In this document: in pieces, positions 16,806 through 25,785 of the stretch
Layout: every line of letters starts with the position of its first letter
Position numbering within the stretch: position 1 is the first letter of the stretch
From: Pelagibius sp. Alg239-R121
GTDB taxonomy: Bacteria > Pseudomonadota > Alphaproteobacteria > Kiloniellales > Kiloniellaceae
NCBI RefSeq assembly: GCF_947331435.1
Contig: NZ_CAMZOF010000001.1
Location: 1,550,001-1,614,000, forward strand
DNA: 64,000 nucleotides
Direction: 5' to 3'
Notes under the pieces: generated by a model
What the model was told of the DNA's origin: nothing
Seen by the model: only the letters and a program-made list of their open reading frames with translations
Database searches by the model: none
Made by a program: the position numbers and the translations under genes

Positions 16806-18152
16806 TCAGGCCACGTTGGCTTGCGCCTGCAGGGGCTTGTCCTCCTGCAGCCGGCGCCGGAACTGGGCGTTGAGCGGACTGGTCGGCTTTAAGGCCATCC
16901 GCTCGTTCGACAACGCCTGTGCCAGTCCGAGCTGGCCGTCGCGGAAGGCCGATTCAATCAGGGTCAAATCGATAACGTCCCGCTGCGCATGACTGCCGCC
17001 GAAGCGATTGGCGATGGTCCGCACTGACCTGATCAGCTCGATCGTCCGGCCATAGTCGCCGTGATTGAAAGCATGCAGTGCTTTGCAGAGCGGATGTCCG
17101 ATCTGTGCCGTCATGGCATCGTTGCTGCCACCTTGGCCGATCCGTTCTTCCTGAGACGCGAGAACCCGGCGGGCGGCTTCGTTGTTTCCGCTGCCTACGA
17201 ACGCCATCATTGCGTGGAAGTCGTTGAAGGCATAGAAGGCGTCGCTGGCCACCGGATCCCAGGCGCCGGCAATTTCTGACCAGCGCTCACCGACATCGAT
17301 TCCACGCAGATGCAGGCGCCAGAGCATTGAGGAAGCGTCGACCATGTCCAGGGCGACCTCCGAACGATCGTTGCGGATCCGGTTGTCGTAAAGATCCATG
17401 ACGCGTTCGATCTGGCCGAGGTCCAGATAGTACATCGCCAGGTGCCACCAGTTGTGGACGGACATGAAGTTGTCGGTCGCCCAGTGGGATTGCCGGCTTT
17501 CCATCCAATCGATGCCCTGCTGCTGGCGGCCCTGCATTTCGTAGACATGGGCGACGGCATGCTGAGCCCAAGCATCGCGCGTGTTCAGCTCGATCGCCTG
17601 ATGGCCGTAATCTTCGGCGCGGCGATAGTCACCCATTTCCTCCAGGCCGAAGGCATACATGCCGAGCAGCGCGTGGTAATTCGGGATACTTGCCGACCAC
17701 TGGGGCAGGCGGCGCGCGATGCGGTCGCGAAGGCTGCGGGCATCGCCGACGAAAAAATCAAAAAGATGCGCAGTCTGCAGTGCGACCACATCCCTTGGAT
17801 AGTCGAGCAGAATGGATTCAAGCGCTTCGATCCCACCATGCATATCGCCCGCCAGGAATTTCTGGATGGCGGCAATATGACCGGTTTCCCGGTCGGTGGC
17901 GGGCAGGGACGTCACCGCGTTGAAGCTCGCCTCAGCTTCTGGCATGGCTGCGCGCTCGGTGGCTAGGATGTGCAGAAAAGCACGAAAGCAATGACCCATG
18001 ACGAATTTGGGACTTTCTGCAAGTGCTGCGTCAATGGTTGCTACCGGATCGTCTATATAACATTGCAGTTCACTCAAAGCCTGTGCGTAAAGTTCAGCGG
18101 ATTTCTCGCTGGCGCCTGTCAGGCTGTAACCCTGAGGGTCTTTCGGGGACAT
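16806..18152 (-). CDS. TTC38-like tetratricopeptide-repeat protein
   Basis: 448 residues without signal peptide. The sequence follows the TTC38 family pattern: MGHCFRAFLHILAT, ETGHIAAIQKFLAGD, PRDVVALQTAHLFDFFVGDARSLRDR, YHALLGMYAFGLEEMGDYRRAEDYGHQAIELNTRDAWAQHAVAHVYEMQGR and HNWWHLAMYYLDLG, where HAVAHV and WHLA are the hallmarks. The function is not established; the protein is an alpha-solenoid likely to bind another protein or a small ligand. The ATG follows a purine-rich AGGAG. It starts about 500 bp from the divergent DGPF/ECF42 operon. Confidence 0.85.
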   Translation of the reverse strand: MSPKDPQGYSLTGASEKSAELYAQALSELQCYIDDPVATIDAALAESPKFVMGHCFRAFLHILATERAAMPEAEASFNAVTSLPATDRETGHIAAIQKFLAGDMHGGIEALESILLDYPRDVVALQTAHLFDFFVGDARSLRDRIARRLPQWSASIPNYHALLGMYAFGLEEMGDYRRAEDYGHQAIELNTRDAWAQHAVAHVYEMQGRQQQGIDWMESRQSHWATDNFMSVHNWWHLAMYYLDLGQIERVMDLYDNRIRNDRSEVALDMVDASSMLWRLHLRGIDVGERWSEIAGAWDPVASDAFYAFNDFHAMMAFVGSGNNEAARRVLASQEERIGQGGSNDAMTAQIGHPLCKALHAFNHGDYGRTIELIRSVRTIANRFGGSHAQRDVIDLTLIESAFRDGQLGLAQALSNERMALKPTSPLNAQFRRRLQEDKPLQAQANVA

Positions 18153-18590
18153 CTATTTTTCTCCTGGGTCTTCGCTGTGTTGGTATGATCCGGTTTTAGA
18201 ATGCAGGCGTGAGCGTGACGTAGGGAGGGGCGTGAAAAAGGCGTCAAAAAATGAATTTGGGGCGTTAATTTACAACATCTCGGCAAGTTCAGGCGGTTTT
18301 TCGCAAGAATCGTGTTTCGGGACCTAGGAGCCGGATATCTTCTTTTGACCGCTGATGACGCTTCGTTGCTGCGATGGAGGCGCCGCCGTAAGTGATGTGT
18401 TTTTTAATCTCCAAGGCGTGGATGCACCGTATTGAGCCGTATTTTCACCTGTCTGACGGCGTGCCGCGGGATGACGGCCGCCGGGGTGATCAGCGGGATC
18501 GTATTTGTAATCCGGAATGGCATTGCTGGCGCACGCCGTTTGTCGGATGGCAGAATCTTGCATCGAGAGGGCCCTAAATGTCCATTCTGC
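18153..18590. other. Intergenic stretch without a supported gene
   Basis: Between the divergent TTC38-like gene and the DGPF gene I see no credible coding region or RNA gene. It should contain the promoter of the TPR pair; the forward promoter is described at 18591-18617. Confidence 0.5.
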
Positions 18591-18617
18591 TGTCGGACTT
18601 TTGGCTTTTGTTTCGTC
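18591..18617 (+). promoter_or_regulatory. Probable ECF42-type promoter
   Basis: TGTCGG (18591-18596), 17 bases, then CGTC (18614-18617). ECF42 sigma factors are reported to read TGTCGA-like -35 and CGTC-like -10 elements, and these genes usually control their own operon. The start of transcription would be near 18625, about 30 bases before the DGPF gene. Confidence 0.65.
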
Positions 18618-18653
18618 TATAAGTGAGAGAACAGGAAAAAAAAGGAACCCGAC

Positions 18654-19061
18654 ATGCTTTATGCACTGCTCATCTATCAAGCCGAAGAGGTCAACGAATC
18701 CTACAGCGACAGTGAGCTTTCGGAGGTCCTGGCGGCGCACGGGCGTATGCAGGAAAAAGCCAAGGCCAAGGGTGATTTCGTGGCCGCGAGCAAATTGATG
18801 CCGACGTCTTCCTCCACCACCTTGCGGCTGGAAGGCGAGGGCCCGGGTGTTATCGACGGACCCTTTGCGGAAACCAAGGAGCAGTTCGGCGGGTTTTACC
18901 TGGTCGATTGCGCAAACCTGGACGAAGCCATGGACTATGCCCGGCAGTTACCGCACGTGAATACGGGCGCCATCGAGATCCGCCCCGTCGCTTACGCCGA
19001 GGTTGTGCCACCGCGCGAAAGCACCGGGAAGGGGATCGAGCAGCTGGAATCCTGCAGCTAA
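18654..19061 (+). CDS. DGPF/YCII-domain protein linked to ECF42
   Basis: 135 residues. The domain hallmark D-G-P-F-A-E-T-K-E lies near residue 68, followed by GGFYLVDCANLDEAMDYARQLP, a YCII-like ferredoxin fold. Proteins of this type are almost always encoded beside ECF42 sigma factors and are thought to be part of the response, though their activity is not known. AAGGAA lies 8 bases before the ATG and a matching ECF42 promoter at 18591. The sigma gene begins 9 bases after the stop. Confidence 0.9.
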   Translation: MLYALLIYQAEEVNESYSDSELSEVLAAHGRMQEKAKAKGDFVAASKLMPTSSSTTLRLEGEGPGVIDGPFAETKEQFGGFYLVDCANLDEAMDYARQLPHVNTGAIEIRPVAYAEVVPPRESTGKGIEQLESCS

Positions 19062-19070
19062 GCCGGAGCA

Positions 19071-20330
19071 ATGGATTCCGTCGCCACCCTTGTGCGCTCG
19101 GACAGCAGGCGGGCGCTTGCAACGCTGATCCGGATTCTTGGCGATATCGATCTTGCCGAAGAGAGCCTCCAGGACGCCGTGGCGCAGGCGCTGGAGCACT
19201 GGCCCAGATCCGGCACACCACAAAATCCGCTGGCCTGGCTGATCACGACGGCGCGGAACAAAGCCATCGACCGGCAACGCCGCCGTGTGCTTGAGACCCG
19301 CTACAGTGAATCTCAGAAAGACCTGTTCGAGACGCTGACCGCCGAAGACGGCATGGAGGAGGCAGTTCTGGGCCTGCATATCCACGACGATTTGCTGCGC
19401 CTGATCTTTACCTGCTGTCATCCGGCGCTGGCGCGGCCGGTTCAGATTGCGTTGACGCTGAAAACCATTGCCGGTCTCAGCGTTGCGGAAATCGCCAGCG
19501 GTTTCCTGGTTCCCGTGAAGACCATGGAACAGAGATTGACCCGGGCAAAACGTAAGATCGCCGATGCCGGTATTCCGTATGAAGTTCCGCGCCCGGCCGA
19601 TCTGCCGGCGCGTTTGGACGCGGTGCTGACGGTGGTTTATCTGATTTTCAACGAAGGCTATTCCTCGTCCGGGGACGGCGATTTGATCCGGGTCGATCTT
19701 TGCCGTGAGGCTATTCGGCTGGCGCGGATGCTGGTTCGGCTGTTCAGGGGCGAGCCTGAAATTTCGGGACTCCTGGCGCTGCTTCTCCTGCAACATTCCC
19801 GCCACCGGGCGCGCCTGGATTCTCAGGGACACATCATCACGCTCGACAAGCAAAACCGTTCAGACTGGGACAAGGCCATGATTGCCGAGGGACAGAGTCT
19901 GGTGGAAAAGGCACTGCATCAGAAGCGGCCCGGTCCCTATCAGATTCAGGCTGCCATTGCCGCCGTCCATAGTCAGGCACTGGACCCCGCGCAAACTGAC
20001 TGGGCACAAATCGCCGAGCTTTATGCGGCGCTGGAACGCCGCCAGTCTTCGCCGGTCGTAACCTTGAACCGGGCGGCGGCGATCGCGAAGGCGGAGGGCG
20101 CTGAAGCCGGCCTGGCTTTGCTGGCCACGATCGAGGAGGTCACTGATATGCGCCGCTACCATCATTTTCATTCGGTGCGCGGTGCTTTGCTTCGGGATTG
20201 CGGCCAGGTTTCGGACGCCATTGCGGCCTTCGAACAGGCTTTGCTGTTGACCCGCAATCCGAGCGAATTGACATTTCTGCGCAAGCAGATTGCCGATTTG
20301 AGAGGAAACGGCCTCGCCAGCAAAGCGTAG
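19071..20330 (+). CDS. ECF42-family RNA polymerase sigma factor with TPR-like extension
   Basis: 419 residues, more than twice the length of a plain ECF sigma. Sigma region 2 is at about 10-75 (ALATLIRILGDIDLAEESLQDAVAQALEHWP, GTPQNPLAWLITTARNKAIDRQRR) and region 4 at about 105-165 (LRLIFTCCHPALARPVQIALTLKTIAGLSVAEIASGFLVPVKTMEQRLTRAKRKI). The remaining 240 residues form the helical C-terminal domain of ECF42 (NEGYSSSGDGDLIRVDLCREAIRLARML..., PYQIQAAIAAVH, RAAAIAKAEGAEAGL), which replaces an anti-sigma factor in control. No anti-sigma gene is near, as expected. Confidence 0.93.
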   Translation: MDSVATLVRSDSRRALATLIRILGDIDLAEESLQDAVAQALEHWPRSGTPQNPLAWLITTARNKAIDRQRRRVLETRYSESQKDLFETLTAEDGMEEAVLGLHIHDDLLRLIFTCCHPALARPVQIALTLKTIAGLSVAEIASGFLVPVKTMEQRLTRAKRKIADAGIPYEVPRPADLPARLDAVLTVVYLIFNEGYSSSGDGDLIRVDLCREAIRLARMLVRLFRGEPEISGLLALLLLQHSRHRARLDSQGHIITLDKQNRSDWDKAMIAEGQSLVEKALHQKRPGPYQIQAAIAAVHSQALDPAQTDWAQIAELYAALERRQSSPVVTLNRAAAIAKAEGAEAGLALLATIEEVTDMRRYHHFHSVRGALLRDCGQVSDAIAAFEQALLLTRNPSELTFLRKQIADLRGNGLASKA

Positions 20331-20471
20331 AGAATCAATTATTTTTCAAATGAGTCGGATTTCGCTCAAGCCGTTCGTTTAAGATACGTGGAACAAGTCG
20401 ATCCGCGGTCCGCAAGACTGACCGCAGCGGCGATGTCCGCGAAAATTCAACAACGCCGACAGGAGCATAAC

Positions 20472-20867
20472 ATGTCCGACGCATTTCAAACCCATGCCGC
20501 ATTCAGCTGGTCCGAGCTGCGCAGCACCGATATCGACAAAGCCAAGGCCTTTTACAGCGATGTGATCGGCTGGACGCTGGAGCCGATGGATATGGGCGAC
20601 GGCGGTACTTATACCGTCCTCAAGAATGGCGATACGCCGGTCGGCGGCATGATGGCGATGCCGGAAGCGGCGCAGGGTGCGCCGTCGCACTGGGCGGTGT
20701 ATGTGACGGTGGACGACGTTGACAAGCGTCTGGAGATGGCAACGGGCGCCGGCGGCAGTGTACTGATGCCGCCCATGGATATTCCCGGTGTCGGCCGGAT
20801 GGCGACGGTCGCCGATCCATCGGGTGCCGCAATCTGCCTGATCACCTACGAAAAAAAGGACTGTTAA
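20472..20867 (+). CDS. VOC family protein
   Basis: 131 residues from the ATG at 20472 with AGGAG seven bases upstream. It contains FSWSELRSTDIDKAKAFYSDVIGWTLEPMD and the metal-side strand WAVYVTVDDVDKRLEMATGAGG, VADPSGAAICLITYE, as in the glyoxalase-like proteins that often accompany DGPF/ECF operons. Likely cytoplasmic, metal- or ligand-binding; the substrate is unknown. It lies 141 bases after the sigma gene and may share its control. Confidence 0.85.
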   Translation: MSDAFQTHAAFSWSELRSTDIDKAKAFYSDVIGWTLEPMDMGDGGTYTVLKNGDTPVGGMMAMPEAAQGAPSHWAVYVTVDDVDKRLEMATGAGGSVLMPPMDIPGVGRMATVADPSGAAICLITYEKKDC

Positions 20868-20892
20868 GTCCGTCGCCGATATCGGGAAGATG

Positions 20893-20930
20893 CCACGGTG
20901 CGGCCTGTTGCTTCATGCGCTGCACCGTGG
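20893..20930. terminator. Hairpin between convergent genes
   Basis: CCACGGTGC (20893-20901) pairs with GCACCGTGG (20922-20930), with outer pairing CGGGAA (20883-20888) to TTCCCG (20933-20938). It separates the forward VOC gene from the reverse TRAP permease gene. Confidence 0.6.
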
Positions 20931-20940
20931 ATTTCCCGCG

Positions 20941-22770
20941 TCAAAGGCTATCCAATCCGAAGGCGAAGACGACCAGAATCCCTGCGGCGGCCAATAGCGG
21001 CGCGCGCCATGCCGGTCGCGGTGGGTCGATCAATGCCCGGCAGATCAACCAGAGACCCAGACCGATCTTGAACAACGCAGCGAGGGCGAGCGGCAGCGAC
21101 GCCTCGGGATGGATCAGCGCCGGATTGAAGACGAAGGCCAGGGGGACAAGATAAAGTCCTAACCCGATGCGCATGGCATGACCGGCGACCTTCAGCCAGG
21201 GCGCATCCGCCATGCCGGCGGCAATGAAGACCGTGCCGCAGACCGGGGGCGTGATGGTCGAGAGCAACGCATACCAAAAGACGAAGAGATGGGCGTGCAG
21301 GGCGGGGAGCCCGAGCTCCTGCAGCGCGGGGCCCGCGACCGACACACAGATGACATAGGCCGCCGTTGTCGGCACTTCCATTCCCAGGATCAAACAGGCG
21401 AGCGCCGTCAGCAACAGGGCGAGCCATAGCTCGCCGCCGGACAGCCCGACGATAACGGAAGTGACCTTGACGCCGAGACCGGTCATGTTGAGCACGCCGA
21501 TGATCAGGCCTGCGCAGATGATGATGGCGGCAATTCCTGCAATCTGGCGGCCGGCCTCAGTTGCTGCAGTCGCCAGCCTCCGGCCCCAGTCCAGGAATGA
21601 AAACTTGAGGCGGCGGTCAACTGCCAGGAGAACAGCGGCCGCGAGAATGGCCACGGCCGCAGCGAACTGCGGCGTATAGCCCGTCGCAAAGAGGATGATC
21701 AGTAGAATCCCAAAGGGGACAAGGAAGAAGGGAACACTGCTGACGACATCGGAACGTGCGGGAAGTTCTTCGGGCCGCATGCCTTTTAAGCCATAGCGCA
21801 GGGCAAAGCGGTCCACCCCGGCCCAGGCAGCCCAGAAAAAGAGCAGCGCCGGTAAGAAGGCGGCGGCCATGATGTCGAGATACTGCACCCGCAGCAGCTC
21901 CACCATCACGAAGGCTCCTGCACCCATGAGCGGTGGCATGATCTGGCCGCCGCTGGAGGCAACAGCCTCCACCGCTGCCGCAAAGGAGGCCGGATAGCCC
22001 AGCCGTTTCATGGCGGGCAGTGTGATCGCGCCGGTCGAAGCAACGTTTGCCGAGGCCGAACCCGAGATTGAACCGAAGAAGGCGGATGCCAGGACCGAAA
22101 CCTTTGCAGCGCCAGCCCGCAGCCGTCCAGCCAGAACGGTTGCCAGAGACATGAAACCGAAACCACCTTCGCCGGCACCGACCACAGCCCCCAGGATGAC
22201 GAATATGGCGACGACGTTGACCGAGACGCCGGTCAAAGAACCCCAGATACCGCCTTCTGCGATCGTCAAGGTGCCCAGAAGGCTGTTGGCCGGTATGCCG
22301 GGATGCCCGAACTCGCCGGGTAGATATTGACCGAACAGGCCGTAGAGGAGTGCTATCAGGGCCACGACGGGTAAGGCCAGCTTAACCGCACGCCGGGCCA
22401 TTTCCAATGTTACCGCAATCAGGGTCAGGGCGACGACAAACTGGACCTCCCCCTGGAGGGAGCCATACTGATCGTCCAGCTGAACCCGGTTTACGACAAT
22501 GAAGCCGCAGGCGGCCCAACCGGCGAGACAGAGCAGAATCCCGCTTTTACGGGACCAGCTTCCCGACTGCGCGCCGATAATGAAGATCCAGGGCAGAGCC
22601 AGCGCCATGTGGACCGGCCGGCTGATCAGATTTGGAATCAATCCCGAAAAGATCAGATAGAGATGGAACGTGACGCTGGCGAAGCCGAGCGCCGGCAGGA
22701 TCCAACTTGACGCTCGCTGTCCAGGCGTCATCTGTGCCTGCAACGCGTCTTCGGACGAAGATGAACCCAT
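20941..22770 (-). CDS. TRAP transporter, fused 4TM/12TM permease
   Basis: 609 residues, the DctQ-like and DctM-like parts in one chain, as in TAXI-type systems. About 16 hydrophobic helices are visible. The DctM-like core carries GAVVGAGEGGFGFMSLATVLAGRLRAGAAKVSVLASAFFGSISGSASANVASTGAITLPAMKRLGYPASFAAAVEAVASSGGQIMPPLMGAGAF-type motifs (here residues about 195-290) and LILGMEVPTTAAYVI near residue 465. It works with the TAXI binding protein encoded just upstream, 43 bases away. Substrate unknown; several TAXI systems carry dicarboxylates or amino acids. Confidence 0.92.
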   Translation of the reverse strand: MGSSSSEDALQAQMTPGQRASSWILPALGFASVTFHLYLIFSGLIPNLISRPVHMALALPWIFIIGAQSGSWSRKSGILLCLAGWAACGFIVVNRVQLDDQYGSLQGEVQFVVALTLIAVTLEMARRAVKLALPVVALIALLYGLFGQYLPGEFGHPGIPANSLLGTLTIAEGGIWGSLTGVSVNVVAIFVILGAVVGAGEGGFGFMSLATVLAGRLRAGAAKVSVLASAFFGSISGSASANVASTGAITLPAMKRLGYPASFAAAVEAVASSGGQIMPPLMGAGAFVMVELLRVQYLDIMAAAFLPALLFFWAAWAGVDRFALRYGLKGMRPEELPARSDVVSSVPFFLVPFGILLIILFATGYTPQFAAAVAILAAAVLLAVDRRLKFSFLDWGRRLATAATEAGRQIAGIAAIIICAGLIIGVLNMTGLGVKVTSVIVGLSGGELWLALLLTALACLILGMEVPTTAAYVICVSVAGPALQELGLPALHAHLFVFWYALLSTITPPVCGTVFIAAGMADAPWLKVAGHAMRIGLGLYLVPLAFVFNPALIHPEASLPLALAALFKIGLGLWLICRALIDPPRPAWRAPLLAAAGILVVFAFGLDSL

Positions 22771-22813
22771 GGAAAACTGCCGGCCGCTCGAATGGGCGCG
22801 AGAACCGCGCCGT

Positions 22814-23767
22814 CTACTTCAGGTGATCCGCAATCTGAACACCGGTTTCGCTGTAGTACTTCAAAGCACCCGGATGCAGCTTCGCGCCCATGGACGAGAG
22901 CATCTCGGGTGCAACCCCGTTCCACCAGGGATTGGCATCGCCCATTTTGGCTTTGCCTTCCCAATAGGTCTTGGTCAGAGCGTAGGCGGTTGCGTCATCC
23001 ATGTCGGTCGTCGTGTAGGCGCCGACCGGCAGGGATGTCGTGGTGACGTCATAATCCACGCCCGGATAAGTGCCAGCCGGAATAACGAGGCGTGTGCGTT
23101 TGGTTTGTGCGACCTGATCGTCGCTCAGGGAAAGCAGGCGGATCTTGGAGCCGGCCGCGGCCTCGATGACATTGGGAGCCGGGTAGGAACCGGCCGTGGC
23201 GAATCCGTGGACCTGGCCGTTTTTCAGCGCCGGAACTGCTGAATTGAGTTCGACGTCCACCAAATTGACTTTGCCCTCCAGGCCGAAGAGGCCGAAGTAC
23301 TTGGCCGCTTCGCGCGCGCCGAAACTGCCTTTCCCGATAATGAAGTCCTTGCCGTCGAGATCGCCGAACTTGGAAACGGCGGAGTCTTCGCTGACCACAA
23401 AATGCATGGTTAAGGACGGGATCACGAAGAGCGAGCGGATTTTGCCGTAGTCTGCGGTGTCCTTCTCGAACATCTTTTTGCCGCCCTGGGCGAGTTTGAC
23501 CAGGACAGGCGGCGTCGTGAAAACGTAGTTGCCTTGACGGTTTCCGGCTTCCTTGACGTTCTGGACCGAACCCTGGCTTTCCTCGACGGTGACGATGATA
23601 TCGCCGGAGGATCCGCTTTTCATCGCTTCGGCGATCTGAACGGCCATTTGGTAGTAGGATGAAGTGGACTTGGCCGATTTGTAGGTCACCCGGGTCTCGG
23701 CCTGTGCCGAAAAGCCAAAAGCGAGGATGGCGCAGACCGCAGCGCCGGACAGCAAGGATCGAATCAT
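22814..23767 (-). CDS. TAXI-family TRAP substrate-binding protein
   Basis: 317 residues with a Sec signal (MIRSLLSGAAVCAILAFGFS, cleavage after AQA). The mature part shows the TAXI pattern: YKSAKSTSSYYQMAVQIAEAM, the SQGSVQNVKEAGNRQGNYVFTTPP stretch, SLTMHFVV, GDLDGKDFIIGKGSFGAREAAKYF and LPVGAYTTTDMDDATAYALTKTYWE. GGGAG lies 8 bases before the ATG. It delivers its ligand to the fused permease encoded downstream. A two-hairpin repeat copy lies between its promoter region and the end of the fnr-type gene. Confidence 0.92.
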   Translation of the reverse strand: MIRSLLSGAAVCAILAFGFSAQAETRVTYKSAKSTSSYYQMAVQIAEAMKSGSSGDIIVTVEESQGSVQNVKEAGNRQGNYVFTTPPVLVKLAQGGKKMFEKDTADYGKIRSLFVIPSLTMHFVVSEDSAVSKFGDLDGKDFIIGKGSFGAREAAKYFGLFGLEGKVNLVDVELNSAVPALKNGQVHGFATAGSYPAPNVIEAAAGSKIRLLSLSDDQVAQTKRTRLVIPAGTYPGVDYDVTTTSLPVGAYTTTDMDDATAYALTKTYWEGKAKMGDANPWWNGVAPEMLSSMGAKLHPGALKYYSETGVQIADHLK

Positions 23768-23819
23768 TATTTGTCTCCCATAGGACGAAGTTGCCTCATT
23801 TGGCTGAGGCTTAGAGTGC

Positions 23820-23912
23820 GATCGTTCTTGACGGAAACAGTCAAGAACGTGAACCGCCGTGATTAAGAGGCTGATCCACGTTGTTCACCGGTTCAATGAA
23901 AAACGATCAGAC
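23820..23912. repeat. Two-hairpin intergenic repeat, complete copy
   Basis: Left hairpin: GATCGTT start, stem CGTTCTTGAC (23823-23832) with GTCAAGAACG (23840-23849), then TGAACC. Right hairpin: GAGGCTGATCCACGTT, stem GTTGTTCA with TGAAAAAC (one mismatch), then GATCAGAC. The plan is the same as in the copy at 28711-28815 but the stems have different, self-complementary sequences. Confidence 0.75.
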
Positions 23913-23998
23913 CAGAAAGTCTGATTGGCGCGTATATTGCCGATCATCCCGTTTTACGGAAAGTCTGAACTATTTTGTTGGTCGGGCACCGGCGCCGC

Positions 23999-24772
23999 CT
24001 ATTCGCCCTCGGCCATATCTTCCAGCGCATCGCGGTTTTCGAGCCGCACTTCATTGCCCGACATCAAGGTGATCATGCCGGATGTCTTGAGCTGTGTAAT
24101 GGTCCGGCTCACGGTCTCGGTCGTCAGGCCCAAGAAATCAGCCATGTCAGTTCGGGTGATCGGCAATGAGATAGGGTTCGACTTGTTGCCGCTTTTTTGA
24201 GCACGGTTCGAGAGCATGAGCAGGAAGGAGGCGATTTTTTCCTTTGCTGTTTTTCGGCCTAAAATCAGCATCTGGTCCTGTGCCAGCGCGAGTTCGTCAC
24301 TCGCTATGCCAAGCAAGCGCCGCTCGACCTTTGGAAAATCCTTCAGCAGGTTTTCCAGCTTTTGACGATTAAAACGGCATAGTGTCGTGCTGCAGATGGA
24401 TTCGGCGCTATAGGCGTAGGCGTCCCTTGTCGCCAATCCCAAGAAATCGCCGGGAAACAGAAAGCCGGTGATCTGCCGGCGACCGTCGGACAGAAGTTTG
24501 TAAACCTTCATCGCACCGGTCGTAACGTTGTAGACGTGATCCGCCGGCGCGCCTTCGTCGAACAGACTCTGACCCGAAGTGAGTGAGACATCGGACGAAA
24601 CTCGATTTAGATGATCGAGTTCCTCGTCAGTTAGGGCGTTGCAGAAGCTCAGATCACGGACAGGACAGGCGGCGCAGGGCGAACCACCTGCCGATTGCGG
24701 GCGAGGTATTGCATCACGCAGAGTATTTTCGAAGCTGCGGTCGTTTGATCCCGTCAAAGGTCTGTCTGCCAT
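23999..24772 (-). CDS. fnrL: FNR-type oxygen-sensing regulator (FnrL)
   Basis: 257 residues from the ATG at 24772-24770; a TTG two codons upstream is also possible. Oxygen-labile 4Fe-4S regulator of the Crp/Fnr family. The cluster cysteines are C33-x2-C36-x7-C44 (SPCAACPVRDLSFCN) plus C127 in ESICSTTLC. The cyclic-nucleotide-like beta roll spans about 48-150 and the HTH is TRTDMADFLGLTTETVSRTITQL, whose E-x2-S-R reads TTGAT half-sites. The FNR box at 24919-24932 lies 147 bp upstream, so self-control is possible. It is the likely activator or repressor of all the other FNR boxes in the window. Confidence 0.92.
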   Translation of the reverse strand: MADRPLTGSNDRSFENTLRDAIPRPQSAGGSPCAACPVRDLSFCNALTDEELDHLNRVSSDVSLTSGQSLFDEGAPADHVYNVTTGAMKVYKLLSDGRRQITGFLFPGDFLGLATRDAYAYSAESICSTTLCRFNRQKLENLLKDFPKVERRLLGIASDELALAQDQMLILGRKTAKEKIASFLLMLSNRAQKSGNKSNPISLPITRTDMADFLGLTTETVSRTITQLKTSGMITLMSGNEVRLENRDALEDMAEGE

Positions 24773-24918
24773 ATTCAAGTTTTTCTATCTCTGGCCAAAG
24801 TTTCTCTCGTTCCGCATGGGGTTACAACAGAAATGTCGTGTTTCCCGGTATCTCGTCGGTTGTGGTGCAGGCTAAGACCAGATTTGCATTTCCGTGCGCA
24901 GATACGAAATCCGGCACT

Positions 24919-24932
24919 TTGATGCATATCAA
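24919..24932. promoter_or_regulatory. FNR box between fnrL and the GNAT-like gene
   Basis: TTGATGCATATCAA, a perfect TTGAT-N4-ATCAA site. Its centre is 77 bp upstream of the forward gene (start of transcription predicted near 24967) and 153 bp upstream of the fnrL ATG. Confidence 0.87.
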
Positions 24933-25002
24933 AGACAACTGCGATACCCCGCCGCATCGTGCCTCGAACGGCATAACAAATAAGAAGGGTGGATAGCTGG
25001 AA

Positions 25003-25479
25003 ATGAGGCTGCGAGCACGAGAAATGACGGCTGATCGAATGGCGCAGGCTTTTCCGCTCGTGCAACTGGTAAACCCGAACCTTTCGTTCGAAGGCTGGCA
25101 GCGTTACGCGGCCTACCGTACCCAATCCGATGTCAAGGAGCCAAGCGGCATCCTGTTGATTGAGGATGGATCCGAGCACATTGCAGGGCTGTTTGGTTAC
25201 CTGATTGACCTGCATTTGCAATATGGCAGGGTGCTGGTCGCGCGAGATCTGGTGACGCTGGCTCTGTTCGAGCATCAAAGAAACCAGGCCCTGCGGACAA
25301 TCGTCGAAACGCTGGATGAACTGGCCGCAACACATAGCTGTTCCGCAATCCATACCATCACGGCCAAACCGCTATCCTGCGAGGACACGAACGTGCCTTT
25401 TGTTCAATTGTTCGCCGCGGCCGGGCACCGTTGCGAGCCCTGGGGCTTTTGCAAGCTTTTGCCTCCCGCCGCAGTCTGA
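25003..25479 (+). CDS. GNAT-like acyltransferase-fold protein under FNR box
   Basis: 158 residues. AFPLVQLVNPNLSFEGWQRYA near residue 14, GILLIEDGSEHIAGLFGYLID and VLVARDLVTLALFEHQRNQALRTIVETLDELAATH (the strand-helix where GNAT proteins hold acetyl-CoA) suggest a diverged GNAT N-acetyltransferase, but the R/Q-x-x-G-x-G/A loop is not classical. The FNR box at 24919 is ideally placed for class II activation. Two cysteines lie near the end (GHRCEPWGFCKLL). The target is unknown; protein or small-molecule acylation under low oxygen is inference. Confidence 0.6.
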   Translation: MRLRAREMTADRMAQAFPLVQLVNPNLSFEGWQRYAAYRTQSDVKEPSGILLIEDGSEHIAGLFGYLIDLHLQYGRVLVARDLVTLALFEHQRNQALRTIVETLDELAATHSCSAIHTITAKPLSCEDTNVPFVQLFAAAGHRCEPWGFCKLLPPAAV

Positions 25480-25651
25480 TCGGCTCTCACTAAATTCTCA
25501 CAGTGACATGGCTGCCATAATTCCCTTTGTCGAAGACCTGTGTGGCGGGGTAGCGTAGTGATTCGAAATGGTGTGATCCGGCTTCGGAAACGCGTGATGC
25601 GACCAGCCGCGCGAATAGAAGCCACCACGCCAGGGTTAATTTATGGAGTTT

Positions 25652-25743
25652 GATCGATTCGCTTTCGCGTGAACCTGCATCAGGCTCTTGTTCTGTAGGT
25701 AGAGGGCAGATTCACGTTCTAATGCGGTTTAATCAGGAACGAT
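25652..25743. repeat. Degenerate two-hairpin intergenic repeat
   Basis: GATCGATTCGCTTTCGCGTGAACC, a linker with GTAGAGG, then GATTCACGTTC (25709-25719) and GGAACGAT (25736-25743). The ends and spacing match the copies at 23820 and 28711, but the stems are shorter. It lies between the GNAT-like gene and the histidine kinase gene. Confidence 0.6.
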
Positions 25744-25785
25744 GCTCCAACCCTATGTAATCGAGCAACGGGTATCTCGGCGGCA

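Noticed and set aside
18948-19853. Minus-strand open frame opposite the ECF42 gene
   Set aside because: Shadow of a well-supported sigma factor gene, no start site.
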